Below, piece after piece: positions 55,573 through 64,000 of a stretch of DNA of 64,000 nucleotides (positions are counted from its first letter, which is position 1; each line of letters begins with the position of its first letter). Source of the stretch: Sutcliffiella horikoshii DSM 8719 (lineage in GTDB: Bacteria > Bacillota > Bacilli > Bacillales > Bacillaceae_I); the NCBI GenBank assembly GCA_001648575.1, contig LQXN01000064.1, forward strand, positions 310,001 through 374,000, read 5' to 3'. The translations under genes and the position numbers were made by a program. Below the pieces are notes generated by a model. The model saw only the letters and a list, made by a program, of their open reading frames with translations, was not told where the DNA came from and did not search any database.

Positions 55573-55600
55573 ACTATTTTCCGCTGATAATCATATGTTA
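55573..55600 (+). promoter_or_regulatory. Possible sigma-K-type promoter of the small membrane protein gene
   Basis: AC (55573-55574), 17-base spacer, CATATGTTA (55592-55600). This fits the mother-cell sigma-K pattern AC-N16/17-CATANNNTA. Short consensus, so weak support. Confidence 0.35.
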
Positions 55601-55643
55601 GGTATATATACTTCGAGAAAAGTGTGCTTAAAGGAGGTACCTT

Positions 55644-55832
55644 ATGCGGAAATACAACCCCTATTCCTTGCCGCCTTGGCTGAGACAGGTTCGAGGTGTA
55701 TGTGCGCAATTCATCATTCCTATATGTGTGTTCCAGGGAATACGTACCATCTTTCTTCCCACAACCTTTGATGTTCTGATCTTGGCCATCTGCATTGTCA
55801 TCGCCATCTGTTTTCATCTGGAATGGATTTAA
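55644..55832 (+). CDS. Small conserved-looking membrane protein
   Basis: 62 residues beginning MRKYNPYSLPPWLRQVRG, with a perfect AAAGGAGG before the ATG and two membrane segments (FIIPICVFQGIRTIFL; FDVLILAICIVIAICF). Stand-alone gene opposite in direction to valS and ysxE, with its own terminator. Function unknown. The strong ribosome site and clear topology argue that it is real. A sporulation promoter is possible given neighbours. Confidence 0.75.
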   Translation: MRKYNPYSLPPWLRQVRGVCAQFIIPICVFQGIRTIFLPTTFDVLILAICIVIAICFHLEWI

Positions 55833-55841
55833 TCCATTCAT

Positions 55842-55873
55842 AACTGCCCACGTATTGTGCGGCAGTTTTATTT
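55842..55873 (+). terminator. Terminator of the small membrane protein gene
   Basis: 7-bp stem AACTGCC (55842-55848) / GGCAGTT (55861-55867) followed by TTTTATTT. Confidence 0.72.
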
Positions 55874-55933
55874 ATATAAAGTCAGTGTTATCTCCCTTTC
55901 TGACTTGCTTTTTTTCCTGGCTTTGTTAAACGC

Positions 55934-56063
55934 CGCTGTTGATTTCCGCAATAGTCTTCGCTTTCCGCGGGCGACAACCTTGAGCCTCCTCACAACGTTT
56001 GGGGGTGTCAAGATTGTCGCTATTCTCCCGCTGGAGTCTACGCCTTTTGCTCCAATCAACAGC
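55934..56063. repeat. Palindromic element, copy E
   Basis: Ends GCTGTTGATTTCC and CCAATCAACAGC, internal GGGCGACAAC/GTTGTCGC-like arms; opposite orientation to copy D and its closest relative. It fills most of the 317-base gap between the small membrane protein gene and ysxE. No hairpin duplication is evident here. Confidence 0.8.
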
Positions 56064-56127
56064 TGGAAATCTACTCATTATCAACAGTCAACTTTAACAG
56101 ACCCTTTTTGCTAAAAGGACAGCCTAC

Positions 56128-56166
56128 ATAAAAAGCCCATCCCAGCTAATTAACTGGTTTGGGCTT
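56128..56166 (-). terminator. Terminator overlapping the end of ysxE
   Basis: Stem AAGCCCAAACCAG (56154-56166, minus) with its partner GCTGGGATGGGCTT (56133-56146), then TTTT. The 5' arm is inside the last ysxE codons and the stop codon is in the loop. Confidence 0.82.
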
Positions 56167-57190
56167 CTTTGTTTTTGTTTTGTTCTTCAATCTGATTGAT
56201 CCTTCCTGCCACATACTCGATATTCTTGGCTTGCCAGTAGCTTCCTTGTATTTTTTTCACCAGTTCCCGCTCTGAAATGGAACTTCTCTGATTGGGATCT
56301 GGCGGCTGTTGGAATTGTGTTATTGCCTGCATAAAGGGGGCCGGATGCGAGAGGTAGCCCAAGGTCAGGTCCTTTTCATATTGTTGCAAACCGAAACCCT
56401 TTTGATATTCATAAAACCAATCAATGCAATCATCGCAAAAAAGCGGGTAGGTCCTTAAATATCGATGATAAAAGGAGATGATGTCATTTGCAGGTGCAGC
56501 CTGCTTTGCCCGCTCCCAACTGATAAAATAACCCCTGCCCTCTGTATCCTTTACGAAATGGTGAAAAGAAACCCTGCCATGGGTCATTGCGACCCGATGT
56601 TTTTTTGTTTCTTTTACTGCCTCTTGCCAGTTTTCCAGCTTTTGCAAGGAGAACTTCTGTGCAAGCGATATTTCATGGGCGTACGTGCACACCTGAAGCT
56701 CAAAAGGAGACATATACAGTCTTTTTTCACATTCATCCACAAATTTCTCCAGGTCTTGCTGCTCTTTTGTCCACTCTTCAGAAATCCGGTCATAAAAGGA
56801 TGTAATTTCCTCTTCCGGATATTCCTTTTCTTGAACTGTCATGCTGTGAAGCTTTGCAAGTTCTTTAAACATCATGCTGTCCTTGAAATCCAGCTCCCTT
56901 TCTTCGTTATCCTCTATCCATGGCATCAAATAATAGGCATCATTAAGATTTTCTATAAAATAATACCCCTGCCTTGTTTGGTAGATCGGCACAACCGTCT
57001 TGATACCTTTTTGAAAAAGGGAATGGATATTCCGAAACAAAGGATATGCGTGTTCCTTCCTTATCTTCTTTAACGCATATGCTCCTTTCTTGGTGGCAAT
57101 TCTCCAAACCCCACCATGCTGTTCTATGAATTCGGGGGAGATGCCATATTGATATATCAACTCTTCAACGCTTTGCTCGTTCGTCTGCAT
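56150..57190 (-). CDS. ysxE: YsxE, CotS-family pseudokinase-like spore coat protein
   Basis: 346 residues, APH-like fold (KKGAYALKKIRKEHAYPLFR; YYFIENLNDAYYLMPWI). The catalytic motif is degenerate: THGRVSFHHF instead of HGDxxxxN, and ISWERA where the metal-binding D-x-D segment should be. Unlikely to be an active kinase. Next to spoVID as in B. subtilis, where YsxE is a SpoVID-dependent coat protein. Confidence 0.9.
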   Translation of the reverse strand: MQTNEQSVEELIYQYGISPEFIEQHGGVWRIATKKGAYALKKIRKEHAYPLFRNIHSLFQKGIKTVVPIYQTRQGYYFIENLNDAYYLMPWIEDNEERELDFKDSMMFKELAKLHSMTVQEKEYPEEEITSFYDRISEEWTKEQQDLEKFVDECEKRLYMSPFELQVCTYAHEISLAQKFSLQKLENWQEAVKETKKHRVAMTHGRVSFHHFVKDTEGRGYFISWERAKQAAPANDIISFYHRYLRTYPLFCDDCIDWFYEYQKGFGLQQYEKDLTLGYLSHPAPFMQAITQFQQPPDPNQRSSISERELVKKIQGSYWQAKNIEYVAGRINQIEEQNKNKEAQTS

Positions 57191-57235
57191 AGCGATAACT
57201 CACTTTCATTGTGATTTTTTAAAGGGGAATCTTAG

Positions 57236-57275
57236 GTAAAAAAGAAGTGAGAAAGGTCACGCCTCCCTCACATTC
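57236..57275 (-). terminator. Probable terminator after spoVID
   Basis: Stem from GAATGTGAG and CTCACTTC (57267-57275 / 57244-57251) with T-run TTTTTT (57238-57243) on the minus strand. Small stem, so read-through to ysxE is likely. Confidence 0.55.
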
Positions 57276-57288
57276 CTCTTTTAGCCGG

Positions 57289-58581
57289 TTATTGACTTTT
57301 AGAGGAAGCCTTTACCGGAATATATAATAACTGTCCTTCATTCACATGGTCATCTGTGGAAAGCCTGTTGACCCGGATCAACTGCTGGATACTCACATCA
57401 TAACGCTCTGCAATATGATCCATCGATTCTCCCTGTTGAACAATACAAATTTTCACCTTCGTGAAATCCTCGCCATCATCATCAGCGAAAATTTTGGTCA
57501 GGGATAGATCGTTCTCATCTCTTGGCTCATCTGAATCGACATACTCATTCTGCTTTACATCTGATACTGCCTGATGCCCTTTCCTCTTATTAAACAAAGA
57601 AACAACATTAGATGACTCTTCTACTTCTTCATCCTGGTCGTATTTGTTCGCATGCAAGGAATACAAAGGTGCATAGGTGTTTTCTGACACATCCTGATCC
57701 TGATAAATATAATCAGCAGGATTGTATGGCGCTTCTTCCTCTGTCACAGGGGCTTTTCTTGCCTCCACCTCAAATGGAGCATACTCCCCGTCATTATTAT
57801 AGTTGTATTGAACATTTGCATCGATCTCATCCTGATTAAGGATTTCCTCTTCTTCCTCTTCTTCTGCTGTATAGTACTGATAGGTATCCTCTTCATACTC
57901 ATTATCGGAATTTGCACTCCGATACATTGGTTCGTATTCGAATGCCTCTTCTTGGCCAGCTTCTTCTTCTTCCTGCACTTCTGACTTTTGCTCAAAAGAA
58001 AAGGCTTCGTTTTGATCATTTTGGGAGGCATATGCTTCTTCATGGTCTCTATTAGGTTCCACTTCATAAACTTCTTCATGGTCCCTGTTCGGTTCCACTT
58101 CATATGCTTCTTCCTGCTCCTCTTCCCATGCAGGACTGCTTTGTTGATGACCATAGATACCAGAGATGGATAGCTCTGCATCCAGCTGCAGACATCCACG
58201 AGTTGGTACACTGTAATCGAATGACTCGATAGCTACATAAATATCATCCAGGCTTTGAATCCTGTTTTTCGGTATTGTAATGTCTACCGGAAAACGATGA
58301 TGCAAGGCGCAGACTCCATCCTCGCGTTCTTCAACCTCCTGCACCACTCTTGCCTGTGGATGATATTCCTCTCCCTCTTCCTCAGCATCCGCTTCTGTTC
58401 TAACCTGGTATTCCCCCGTTAATAATAAAGCTCCCCGTATGGAAACATATTGGTCCTGCTCATAAATTTGTATATCTGGATCTAACGCAATGGAGATGAG
58501 CTCAGATACTTCCTGTCCCTTTTGAAACCATATCGATTCCTCTACTGAAAACCGCAAGCACGATTGTTGTTCTGAAGACAA
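57289..58581 (-). CDS. spoVID: SpoVID, LysM coat encasement protein
   Basis: 430 residues. The N-terminal domain LRFSVEESIWFQKGQEVSEL closely matches B. subtilis SpoVID. A long acidic low-complexity middle (residues about 175-330) includes a near-exact duplication of EVEPNRDHEEVY. A C-terminal LysM (VKICIVQQGESMDHIAERYD ... LLYIPVKAS) binds lipid II/cortex and the region interacts with SafA and SpoIVA. TTG 58581 with AAGGAGG 7 bases upstream. Confidence 0.94.
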   Translation of the reverse strand: MSSEQQSCLRFSVEESIWFQKGQEVSELISIALDPDIQIYEQDQYVSIRGALLLTGEYQVRTEADAEEEGEEYHPQARVVQEVEEREDGVCALHHRFPVDITIPKNRIQSLDDIYVAIESFDYSVPTRGCLQLDAELSISGIYGHQQSSPAWEEEQEEAYEVEPNRDHEEVYEVEPNRDHEEAYASQNDQNEAFSFEQKSEVQEEEEAGQEEAFEYEPMYRSANSDNEYEEDTYQYYTAEEEEEEEILNQDEIDANVQYNYNNDGEYAPFEVEARKAPVTEEEAPYNPADYIYQDQDVSENTYAPLYSLHANKYDQDEEVEESSNVVSLFNKRKGHQAVSDVKQNEYVDSDEPRDENDLSLTKIFADDDGEDFTKVKICIVQQGESMDHIAERYDVSIQQLIRVNRLSTDDHVNEGQLLYIPVKASSKSQ

Positions 58582-58668
58582 AGGGGTTCCTCCTTTCACA
58601 CCTAAAAAAATTTACTATATCAATAAAGATGTATGTTTGGATGAAGGGGATTATGAATAAAATTTCTG

Positions 58669-58687
58669 GCAGGGGTCAGACCCCTGC
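58669..58687. repeat. Palindromic 13-mer GGGGTCAGACCCC, copy 2 (19-base palindrome)
   Basis: Extended arms GCA/TGC around the same 13-mer seen at 12426. Intergenic between spoVID and hemL. Confidence 0.6.
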
Positions 58688-58798
58688 AGGAGATTCTGAA
58701 TCGATGTCGAAGCAGGCGGCCGACCAGGTTGCTGGTGATAATGTGATAGTTTGTTACTTTTGATTGGGTTGCTGATTGGGCAGTTGTGTAGAACATTG

Positions 58799-58903
58799 CT
58801 TCTGAAAGGTAGAAGCGGGCTTGGGAAATGGAGAAGTATCTTTGGGAAATGGAGAAGCGCGCTTGGGAAATTGAGAAGCATCGTTGGGAAATTTACAATT
58901 AGC
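58799..58903. repeat. 21-bp tandem repeat array between spoVID and hemL
   Basis: Units of 21 bases around TTGGGAAATGGAGAAG, starting 58820, 58841, 58862 and 58883, with a degenerate first unit at 58799. The complementary strand can be read as a short FP-rich peptide, but no ribosome site supports a gene. Similar TTGGGAAATTGAGAA sequence lies at 52150-52165 in reverse. Confidence 0.75.
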
Positions 58904-58967
58904 CAGAACACATCTAAACTCCCACCATCAGGTTGTCTAGATTCGGCAACAAAGGTTCCAGCAGACA

Positions 58968-59007
58968 CAAAAAGCCCGCTCCATTATTCAATATCTATGG
59001 GCGGGCT
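58968..59007 (-). terminator. Terminator of the haem operon after hemL
   Basis: Stem AGCCCGC (59001-59007, minus) / GCGGGCT (58973-58979) with CCAT/ATGG extension, followed by TTTTT. Confidence 0.87.
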
Positions 59008-59025
59008 GAAGGAAATATTCAATTA

Positions 59026-60315
59026 TTATGCTTTTATCGCTGCAAACGACTTCTCAATCGCTTCCAAAGTTTTTTCGATGTCTTCATCTGTATGGGCGGT
59101 GGATAAGAACAACCCTTCAAATTGGGATGGCGGCAAGAAAACGCCGTTGTTAGCCATTTCGCGGAAGAACTTCCCGAAATACCCTAAATCAGAGGACTTG
59201 GCCACATCATAGTTCACAACTTCCTCACTGTTAAAGAAGAAACCAATCATGGAACCGGCACGGTTCACGGAAACAGGAACATTATATTTCTCCCCAAGTG
59301 CCACGATCCCTTCCTCTAGACGGTCCGCTTTCTTGGCAAATTCTTTATAGGATTCCGGAGTCAGCTGCGACAATGTCTCGTATCCTGCTGTCATTGCAAG
59401 TGGGTTTCCTGATAAAGTCCCAGCCTGATAGATCGGTCCGCTCGGGGCGATTTGCGCCATGATTTCCGCTTTCCCGCCGTACGCACCGACCGGAAGGCCT
59501 CCACCGATTACTTTTCCAAGACATGTCAAGTCAGGGGTTACACCATAGTAACCTTGTGCACAATTGTAGTCCACACGGAAACCTGTCATTACCTCATCAA
59601 AAATCAACAACGAACCGTATTCTGTCGTCACATCGCGCAATCCTTCCAAAAATCCTGGCTGCGGTGGTACAACTCCCATGTTCCCGGCAACAGGCTCTAC
59701 GATGACACCTGCGATATCGTCACCAAACTCTTTGAATGCATAACGGATGCTTTCCAAATCGTTGTAAGGGACTGTGATCGTGTTTTGTGCGACACCCTCA
59801 GGGACACCGGGGCTGTCAGGCAAGCCTAGTGTTGCCACACCAGAGCCGGCTTTGATCAATAGGGAATCCCCGTGTCCATGGTAGCAGCCTTCAAATTTAA
59901 CGATCTTATTGCGGCCGGTATAACCACGGGCAAGGCGCAGGGCGCTCATCGTCGCTTCCGTGCCAGAGCTTACCATACGAACCACTTCGATGGAAGGAAC
60001 GCGCTCAATCACAAGTTTTGCGAGCTCATTTTCAATGAGTGTCGGTGCTCCAAAGCTTGTCCCTGATTCCGTCACCTTTTTAATGGCTTCCACCACTCTG
60101 TCATTCGAGTGACCGTGAATCAGCGGTCCCCAGGAAAGCACGTAATCTATGTATTCATTTCCATCAATATCGTAAATTTTAGAACCTTTTCCACGCTCCA
60201 TGAAGATCGGATCCATATCAACAGATTTAAATGCACGCACAGGGCTGTTTACGCCACCTGGCATTAATTTCGATGCTTCGATAAAGGCTTCTTTCGACTT
60301 TTCATAACTTCTCAT
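59026..60315 (-). CDS. hemL: Glutamate-1-semialdehyde 2,1-aminomutase
   Basis: 429 residues, class III PLP aminotransferase. [30 protein letters not shown], and the PLP lysine in [19 protein letters not shown] near residue 267. Makes 5-aminolevulinate from glutamate-1-semialdehyde. Last gene of hemAXCDBL, with its terminator just downstream. Confidence 0.98.
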   Translation of the reverse strand: MRSYEKSKEAFIEASKLMPGGVNSPVRAFKSVDMDPIFMERGKGSKIYDIDGNEYIDYVLSWGPLIHGHSNDRVVEAIKKVTESGTSFGAPTLIENELAKLVIERVPSIEVVRMVSSGTEATMSALRLARGYTGRNKIVKFEGCYHGHGDSLLIKAGSGVATLGLPDSPGVPEGVAQNTITVPYNDLESIRYAFKEFGDDIAGVIVEPVAGNMGVVPPQPGFLEGLRDVTTEYGSLLIFDEVMTGFRVDYNCAQGYYGVTPDLTCLGKVIGGGLPVGAYGGKAEIMAQIAPSGPIYQAGTLSGNPLAMTAGYETLSQLTPESYKEFAKKADRLEEGIVALGEKYNVPVSVNRAGSMIGFFFNSEEVVNYDVAKSSDLGYFGKFFREMANNGVFLPPSQFEGLFLSTAHTDEDIEKTLEAIEKSFAAIKA

Positions 60316-60397
60316 TTTCTATCATCCTTTCGTCCTTTTATCTAGTGCCCTTCTCTCCGATCCAAACATCCGAGGATATCAGACCTAAAAAAGGTCA

Positions 60398-61378
60398 TCA
60401 CTTCTCGTCCAGCCAGCGAGCCACATCTTTTGCATAATACGTTATGATTAAATCCACGCCGGCACGTTTCATTCCGATCAATTTTTCCATTACGATTTCC
60501 CGTTCATTGATCCAGCCGTTCATTGCTGCCGCTTTAATCATGGAATATTCACCACTCACATTGTAAGCAACGACAGGCACGTTAAAGTTGTTCTTTACAT
60601 CACGGATGATGTCAAGATAAGCCATTGCAGGTTTCACAATCAAGAAGTCCGCACCTTCAAGCATATCGGATTCCGCTTCACGAAGCGCTTCTTGTCTGTT
60701 TGCAGGATCCATTTGATACGTTTTTCTGTCGCCGAATTGTGGAGAGCTGTGTGCTGCATCACGGAAAGGTCCGTAGAAAGCAGAAGAATATTTGACTGCA
60801 TAGGACATGATTGGTACATCTTCGAACCCATTCTCATCAAGCCCTGCACGTATTGCCGCTACGAAGCCGTCCATCATATTGGATGGAGCGATGATATCCG
60901 CACCTGCACGTGCCTGGCTGACAGCTGTGCGTGCCAACAAGTCCAGCGTAGGATCGTTCAGGATTTTTCCTTCTTCCACGATTCCGCAATGACCGTGTGA
61001 CGTATACTGGCAAAGGCAAGTGTCGGCAATCACAACGAGTTCAGGGAAGTGAACTTTGATTTGAGTGATCGCCTGTTGCACGATTCCATGTTCATGATAA
61101 GCCTGGGTTCCCACTTCGTCCTTCTCTTTCGGCACTCCGAATACGATGACGGATTTGATGCCAAGCTCCGACACTTCAGCCATTTCGGCATTCAGTAGGT
61201 CCAAGGATAAATGGTACACTCCCGGCATGGAAGGAACTTCATTTCGGATATTCTCTCCTTCCACTACAAAGATCGGGTAGATGAAGTCTTCCTTATGTAA
61301 ATATGTTTCACGCACCAATGAGCGCATGTTATCAGAATTTCGTAGTCTACGATGACGGTTGAATTGCAAGTCTTTCAT
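60398..61378 (-). CDS. hemB: Delta-aminolevulinic acid dehydratase (porphobilinogen synthase)
   Basis: 326 residues. Zinc cysteines in [14 protein letters not shown] near residue 118, Schiff-base lysines in [18 protein letters not shown] and [14 protein letters not shown]. Condenses two ALA. One base from hemD's stop. Confidence 0.98.
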   Translation of the reverse strand: MKDLQFNRHRRLRNSDNMRSLVRETYLHKEDFIYPIFVVEGENIRNEVPSMPGVYHLSLDLLNAEMAEVSELGIKSVIVFGVPKEKDEVGTQAYHEHGIVQQAITQIKVHFPELVVIADTCLCQYTSHGHCGIVEEGKILNDPTLDLLARTAVSQARAGADIIAPSNMMDGFVAAIRAGLDENGFEDVPIMSYAVKYSSAFYGPFRDAAHSSPQFGDRKTYQMDPANRQEALREAESDMLEGADFLIVKPAMAYLDIIRDVKNNFNVPVVAYNVSGEYSMIKAAAMNGWINEREIVMEKLIGMKRAGVDLIITYYAKDVARWLDEK

Positions 61379-61379
61379 A

Positions 61380-62126
61380 TTATGTATCCTCCCTTTTAAA
61401 ATATTGCACGATTTCTTCCAAAAGGCCGTCCATGGTGTATTCTTCTGGACTGATGGTCACTTCAACACCAGCCTTTTGGGCCGCTTGTCTTGTAATGGGG
61501 CCTATTGTAGCTACAGGGCCGGTTGGAAGTCCGAACAATTTGATATAATTATGTACCGTGGAAGGGCTGGTGAACGTATAAAGATCCACCTTTCCTTCTT
61601 TCAATACGTTCAATTCCTTATCACCAGGTACACGGAGCTTATTTTCATATACAACTATCTGCTTTACATTGTACCCTATTCTCCCCAGTTCATCACGTAA
61701 AAGGGGCCGTGCCAAATTCCCTTGAATCAGCAGTACAGAAGTTGGAGGCAGCTTTGTAAAACTGTCCACCAATCCTTCTGCTGAAAACCGGTCGGGAATA
61801 AGTTCCACTTTGTACCCCATGGAATCCAACACTTGTTTTGTTTTGGTTCCAACCGCAGCTATCCTGTTTGGCATTGGACCATCATACAGTTCAAAAAAAT
61901 ACTTAACCCCGTTTACACTCGTGAATACTACCCACTCGTAACGAGGCAGGCTTTCTTCAATATCTGTTGAAACAAGATCACTTTCAAAAACCCGCTGAAA
62001 TTGAATAAGAGGGACTTCCAGCGAGGTCCCTCCGAGCGCTTGAATCTGCGTGGAAAAGTACCTTGCCTGCTCTTTGCTTCTTGTAATAAGAATGCGTTTA
62101 TCGGCTAAAGGCAAAGTACGTTTCAT
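61380..62126 (-). CDS. hemD: Uroporphyrinogen-III synthase
   Basis: 248 residues, two-domain HemD fold with low sequence conservation: [67 protein letters not shown]. Start ATG overlaps the hemC stop by one base (TAATG). Confidence 0.94.
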   Translation of the reverse strand: MKRTLPLADKRILITRSKEQARYFSTQIQALGGTSLEVPLIQFQRVFESDLVSTDIEESLPRYEWVVFTSVNGVKYFFELYDGPMPNRIAAVGTKTKQVLDSMGYKVELIPDRFSAEGLVDSFTKLPPTSVLLIQGNLARPLLRDELGRIGYNVKQIVVYENKLRVPGDKELNVLKEGKVDLYTFTSPSTVHNYIKLFGLPTGPVATIGPITRQAAQKAGVEVTISPEEYTMDGLLEEIVQYFKREDT

Positions 62127-63058
62127 TACTGATCAAGCTCCTTTTTTACATCATCTATTAATTTCTTCCCTCCCTGTTCCGTCAGGCTCTCTGCTGCTTC
62201 AAGCCCAACCTTTACAGGGTCTGTACCAATAATTCTCTCTTTATATAAAACAGAGCCGTCCGGTGCTCCGACAAGTACGGTCAAAGTAACTTGTTCTTCT
62301 TGCCCGACTGATGCATAGCCCGCAATCGGCACCTGACATCCGCCCTCCATTTTATGAAGGAAAGCACGCTCTGCAATGACCGCTTTTTCCGTAACCGCGT
62401 CGGTGAATAATCCAAGCAGTTCTAATAATTCTGCATCATCTTCCCGGCATTCAATGGAAAGAGCCCCTTGCCCTACTGCAGGCAAGCATAGATCCTCATC
62501 CAGGAATTCCGTGACAACATCACTTGACCAGCCCATTCTCGCAAGACCTGCAGCTGCTAAAATAATGGCATCATAGTCTTCGTTTTGCAGCTTGGCAAGA
62601 CGGGTATCGATATTTCCTCTGATCCATTTAATTTCAAGGTCCGGGCGCTTTGCAAGTAGCTGTGCGCCACGGCGCAAACTGCTGGTCCCTACAATAGATC
62701 CGCTTGGTAGATCAGCGAATTTCACATGCTCTTTGGAAATGAATGCATCGCGATGATCCTCACGGAAAGGGATGCAACCGATTGTTAATCCTTCAGGAAG
62801 CACAGCAGGCATATCTTTCATGCTGTGAACTGCCATATCGATTTCCTTATCAAGCATTGCCTGCTCTATCTCTTTTACGAATAGGCCTTTCCCGCCCACT
62901 TTGGACAATGTCACATCTAGGATTTGATCACCCTTTGTGACGATTTCCTTTACTTCAAAATCAAAAGGGGCGCCTAATGCTTTCAGTTGGTCGATGACCC
63001 AGTTCGTTTGGGTTAAAGCCAGTTTGCTTCTTCTAGAACCTACAATTATTTTTCTCAT
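62126..63058 (-). CDS. hemC: Hydroxymethylbilane synthase
   Basis: 310 residues. [52 protein letters not shown], and the dipyrromethane-cofactor Cys in [13 protein letters not shown] near residue 241. Confidence 0.98.
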   Translation of the reverse strand: MRKIIVGSRRSKLALTQTNWVIDQLKALGAPFDFEVKEIVTKGDQILDVTLSKVGGKGLFVKEIEQAMLDKEIDMAVHSMKDMPAVLPEGLTIGCIPFREDHRDAFISKEHVKFADLPSGSIVGTSSLRRGAQLLAKRPDLEIKWIRGNIDTRLAKLQNEDYDAIILAAAGLARMGWSSDVVTEFLDEDLCLPAVGQGALSIECREDDAELLELLGLFTDAVTEKAVIAERAFLHKMEGGCQVPIAGYASVGQEEQVTLTVLVGAPDGSVLYKERIIGTDPVKVGLEAAESLTEQGGKKLIDDVKKELDQ

Positions 63059-63098
63059 ATTTCCTCCTTACCCAAACCAATGGGCTTCTCCTATTGAA

Positions 63099-63932
63099 TC
63101 ATAAAATCCAAAAATGAAAATTTGATAATCTACCGAACAGGAAAAAGTTGATGAGGACGACTAGAAACGCTGCAATGTTCCAGTTGGCAATAGCCTTCCC
63201 ACTTATTCCCTTAGCAAGTCTCTGATAAAAATAATAGCTGTATGCTGTTATTACAATAAAAGATCCGATCACTTTCATGTCATACCATTGGAACTCGGAC
63301 AACTTTACCGAAGCCCAAATGCTCCCCAGGATCAGGGACAACAATAGCATCGGCACGCCTATGACATTCAGGACATAGGACATATGATCAAGCTTTGCCA
63401 GGTCTTGTATCCGCAATAACCGTTTTCCCCACTTTTTTTCCTTCAAAAGCCTATATTGAATGACATAAAGCAAGGAAAATGCAAAGGAGAGGGAAAATGC
63501 CCCGTAAGACAGAATCGCCATCGTTATATGTATGATGAGCAATTCGGAAACCAGGGCCTGCGCCACTACCTGTGATTCATGTTGAATCGGAGTGAATGTA
63601 TGCAACGCAAGAACTAGAAATCCTATCACATTGGTGAAAAATACAATGAAATCCACACGCAAAATCCTATTGATGACCAAGGAGAAGGTAATCAATACCC
63701 ATGTGTAAAAGTACATCCCTTCATACAAGGTCAGTATCGGAAAACGTCCGGTATCCAGCATTCGTAAAAATAAGAATACAGTTTGCAATACCCATACAAT
63801 TGCAAGTAACCAGAAGGCCGTTTTGTTAGCCTTCTGGTTATGTTGTAGAAAATCGATAAAATATAAGAGTACGCTTAAAGCATAGATGAGGATGGTTAAT
63901 TCATAAAGCCTTGCGATAGTCATCTCTAGCAT
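63099..63932 (-). CDS. hemX: HemX, cytochrome c biogenesis CcsA-like membrane protein
   Basis: 277 residues, about eight membrane helices of the HemX/CcsA family (no WWD haem motif is obvious). In B. subtilis HemX lowers the amount of HemA protein. ATG 63932 overlaps the hemA stop. Position between hemA and hemC is invariant in Bacillus. Confidence 0.93.
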   Translation of the reverse strand: MLEMTIARLYELTILIYALSVLLYFIDFLQHNQKANKTAFWLLAIVWVLQTVFLFLRMLDTGRFPILTLYEGMYFYTWVLITFSLVINRILRVDFIVFFTNVIGFLVLALHTFTPIQHESQVVAQALVSELLIIHITMAILSYGAFSLSFAFSLLYVIQYRLLKEKKWGKRLLRIQDLAKLDHMSYVLNVIGVPMLLLSLILGSIWASVKLSEFQWYDMKVIGSFIVITAYSYYFYQRLAKGISGKAIANWNIAAFLVVLINFFLFGRLSNFHFWIL

Positions 63933-64000
63933 AAGTTAACAGCCTCTCTTACGACCTGTATGTCGCGGCTTGAGGAAGCGGAATTCCCATAGGTGCTGCC
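63926..64000 (-). CDS. hemA: Glutamyl-tRNA reductase, last 24 codons only
   Basis: The open frame entering from the right edge ends ...VVREAVNLC then TAG at 63926-63928, overlapping the hemX ATG. Called hemA from position alone (hemA-hemX order); the fragment is too short to identify by sequence. Confidence 0.5.
   Translation of the reverse strand, partial: GSTYGNSASSSRDIQVVREAVNLC

Noticed and set aside
58651-58968. Open frame of 105 codons with FP-rich repeats on the minus strand
   Set aside because: Covers the 21-base tandem array and the palindrome, runs into the hemL terminator, and has no initiation signal.

Overview
The window is a low-GC, endospore-forming Firmicute chromosome, almost certainly a Bacillus-like member of the Bacillaceae. 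Evidence: sporulation genes (safA, spo0B, spoIVFA/FB, spoIIB, spoVID, ysxE), a valS T-box leader, an L21 leader, strong Shine-Dalgarno sequences with frequent TTG/GTG starts, and gene order that follows the Bacillus subtilis nadA-to-hemA segment. The genus cannot be fixed from the sequence alone. No rRNA, tRNA, CRISPR array, transposase or phage gene was seen.

Layout. (1) 1-8.6 kb: NAD block. A partial nadE, a CotS-family kinase-like gene, the coat morphogen safA, then nadB-nadC-nadA on the minus strand. These diverge from nadS (cysteine desulfurase) and the repressor nadR/niaR across a shared operator. (2) 8.7-15.1 kb: pheA-pheB, obg, spo0B, rpmA-prp-rplU with an L21 leader, and an RNase G gene. 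(3) 15.2-25 kb: spoIVFB-spoIVFA, a membrane-anchored GDPD phosphodiesterase, minD-minC, mreD-mreC-mreB, radC, maf, spoIIB. (4) 25.1-46.2 kb: where B. subtilis has only comC between spoIIB and folC, this genome has a whole type IV pilus locus. It holds pilB-T-C-A-D-M-N-O with a VanW/G5-like protein on the minus strand, and three pilin-like minor subunits on the plus strand. It also holds a large VWA/Ig-like surface protein, an ECF sigma/anti-sigma pair with its own ECF-type promoter, and a membrane diguanylate cyclase. The PilB N-terminus looks like a c-di-GMP-binding MshEN domain, which suggests a signalling circuit. (5) 46.3-51.9 kb: between folC and valS lies a tightly coupled five-gene operon: a tail-anchored protein with barrel-like repeats, an N-formylglutamate amidohydrolase-like protein, two RimK-like ATP-grasp ligases and a divergent FolC/Mur-type ligase. 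I know no described pathway with this set, and it is the best candidate for an undescribed system. (6) 52.3-64 kb: valS with a T-box, a small membrane protein, ysxE-spoVID, and the haem operon hemL-hemB-hemD-hemC-hemX with the tail of hemA.

Repeats. At least five copies of a GC-rich imperfect palindrome with GTTGATC-type ends lie between genes. Three of them sit between exact or near-exact copies of the local transcription terminator hairpin, as if the hairpin is duplicated or used as target on insertion. Two short-period tandem arrays with related sequence flank valS and hemL, and a palindromic 13-mer occurs twice.

The two LysM coat morphogens (SafA and SpoVID) are each followed by a CotS-family kinase-like gene, one with intact catalytic motifs and one degenerate.
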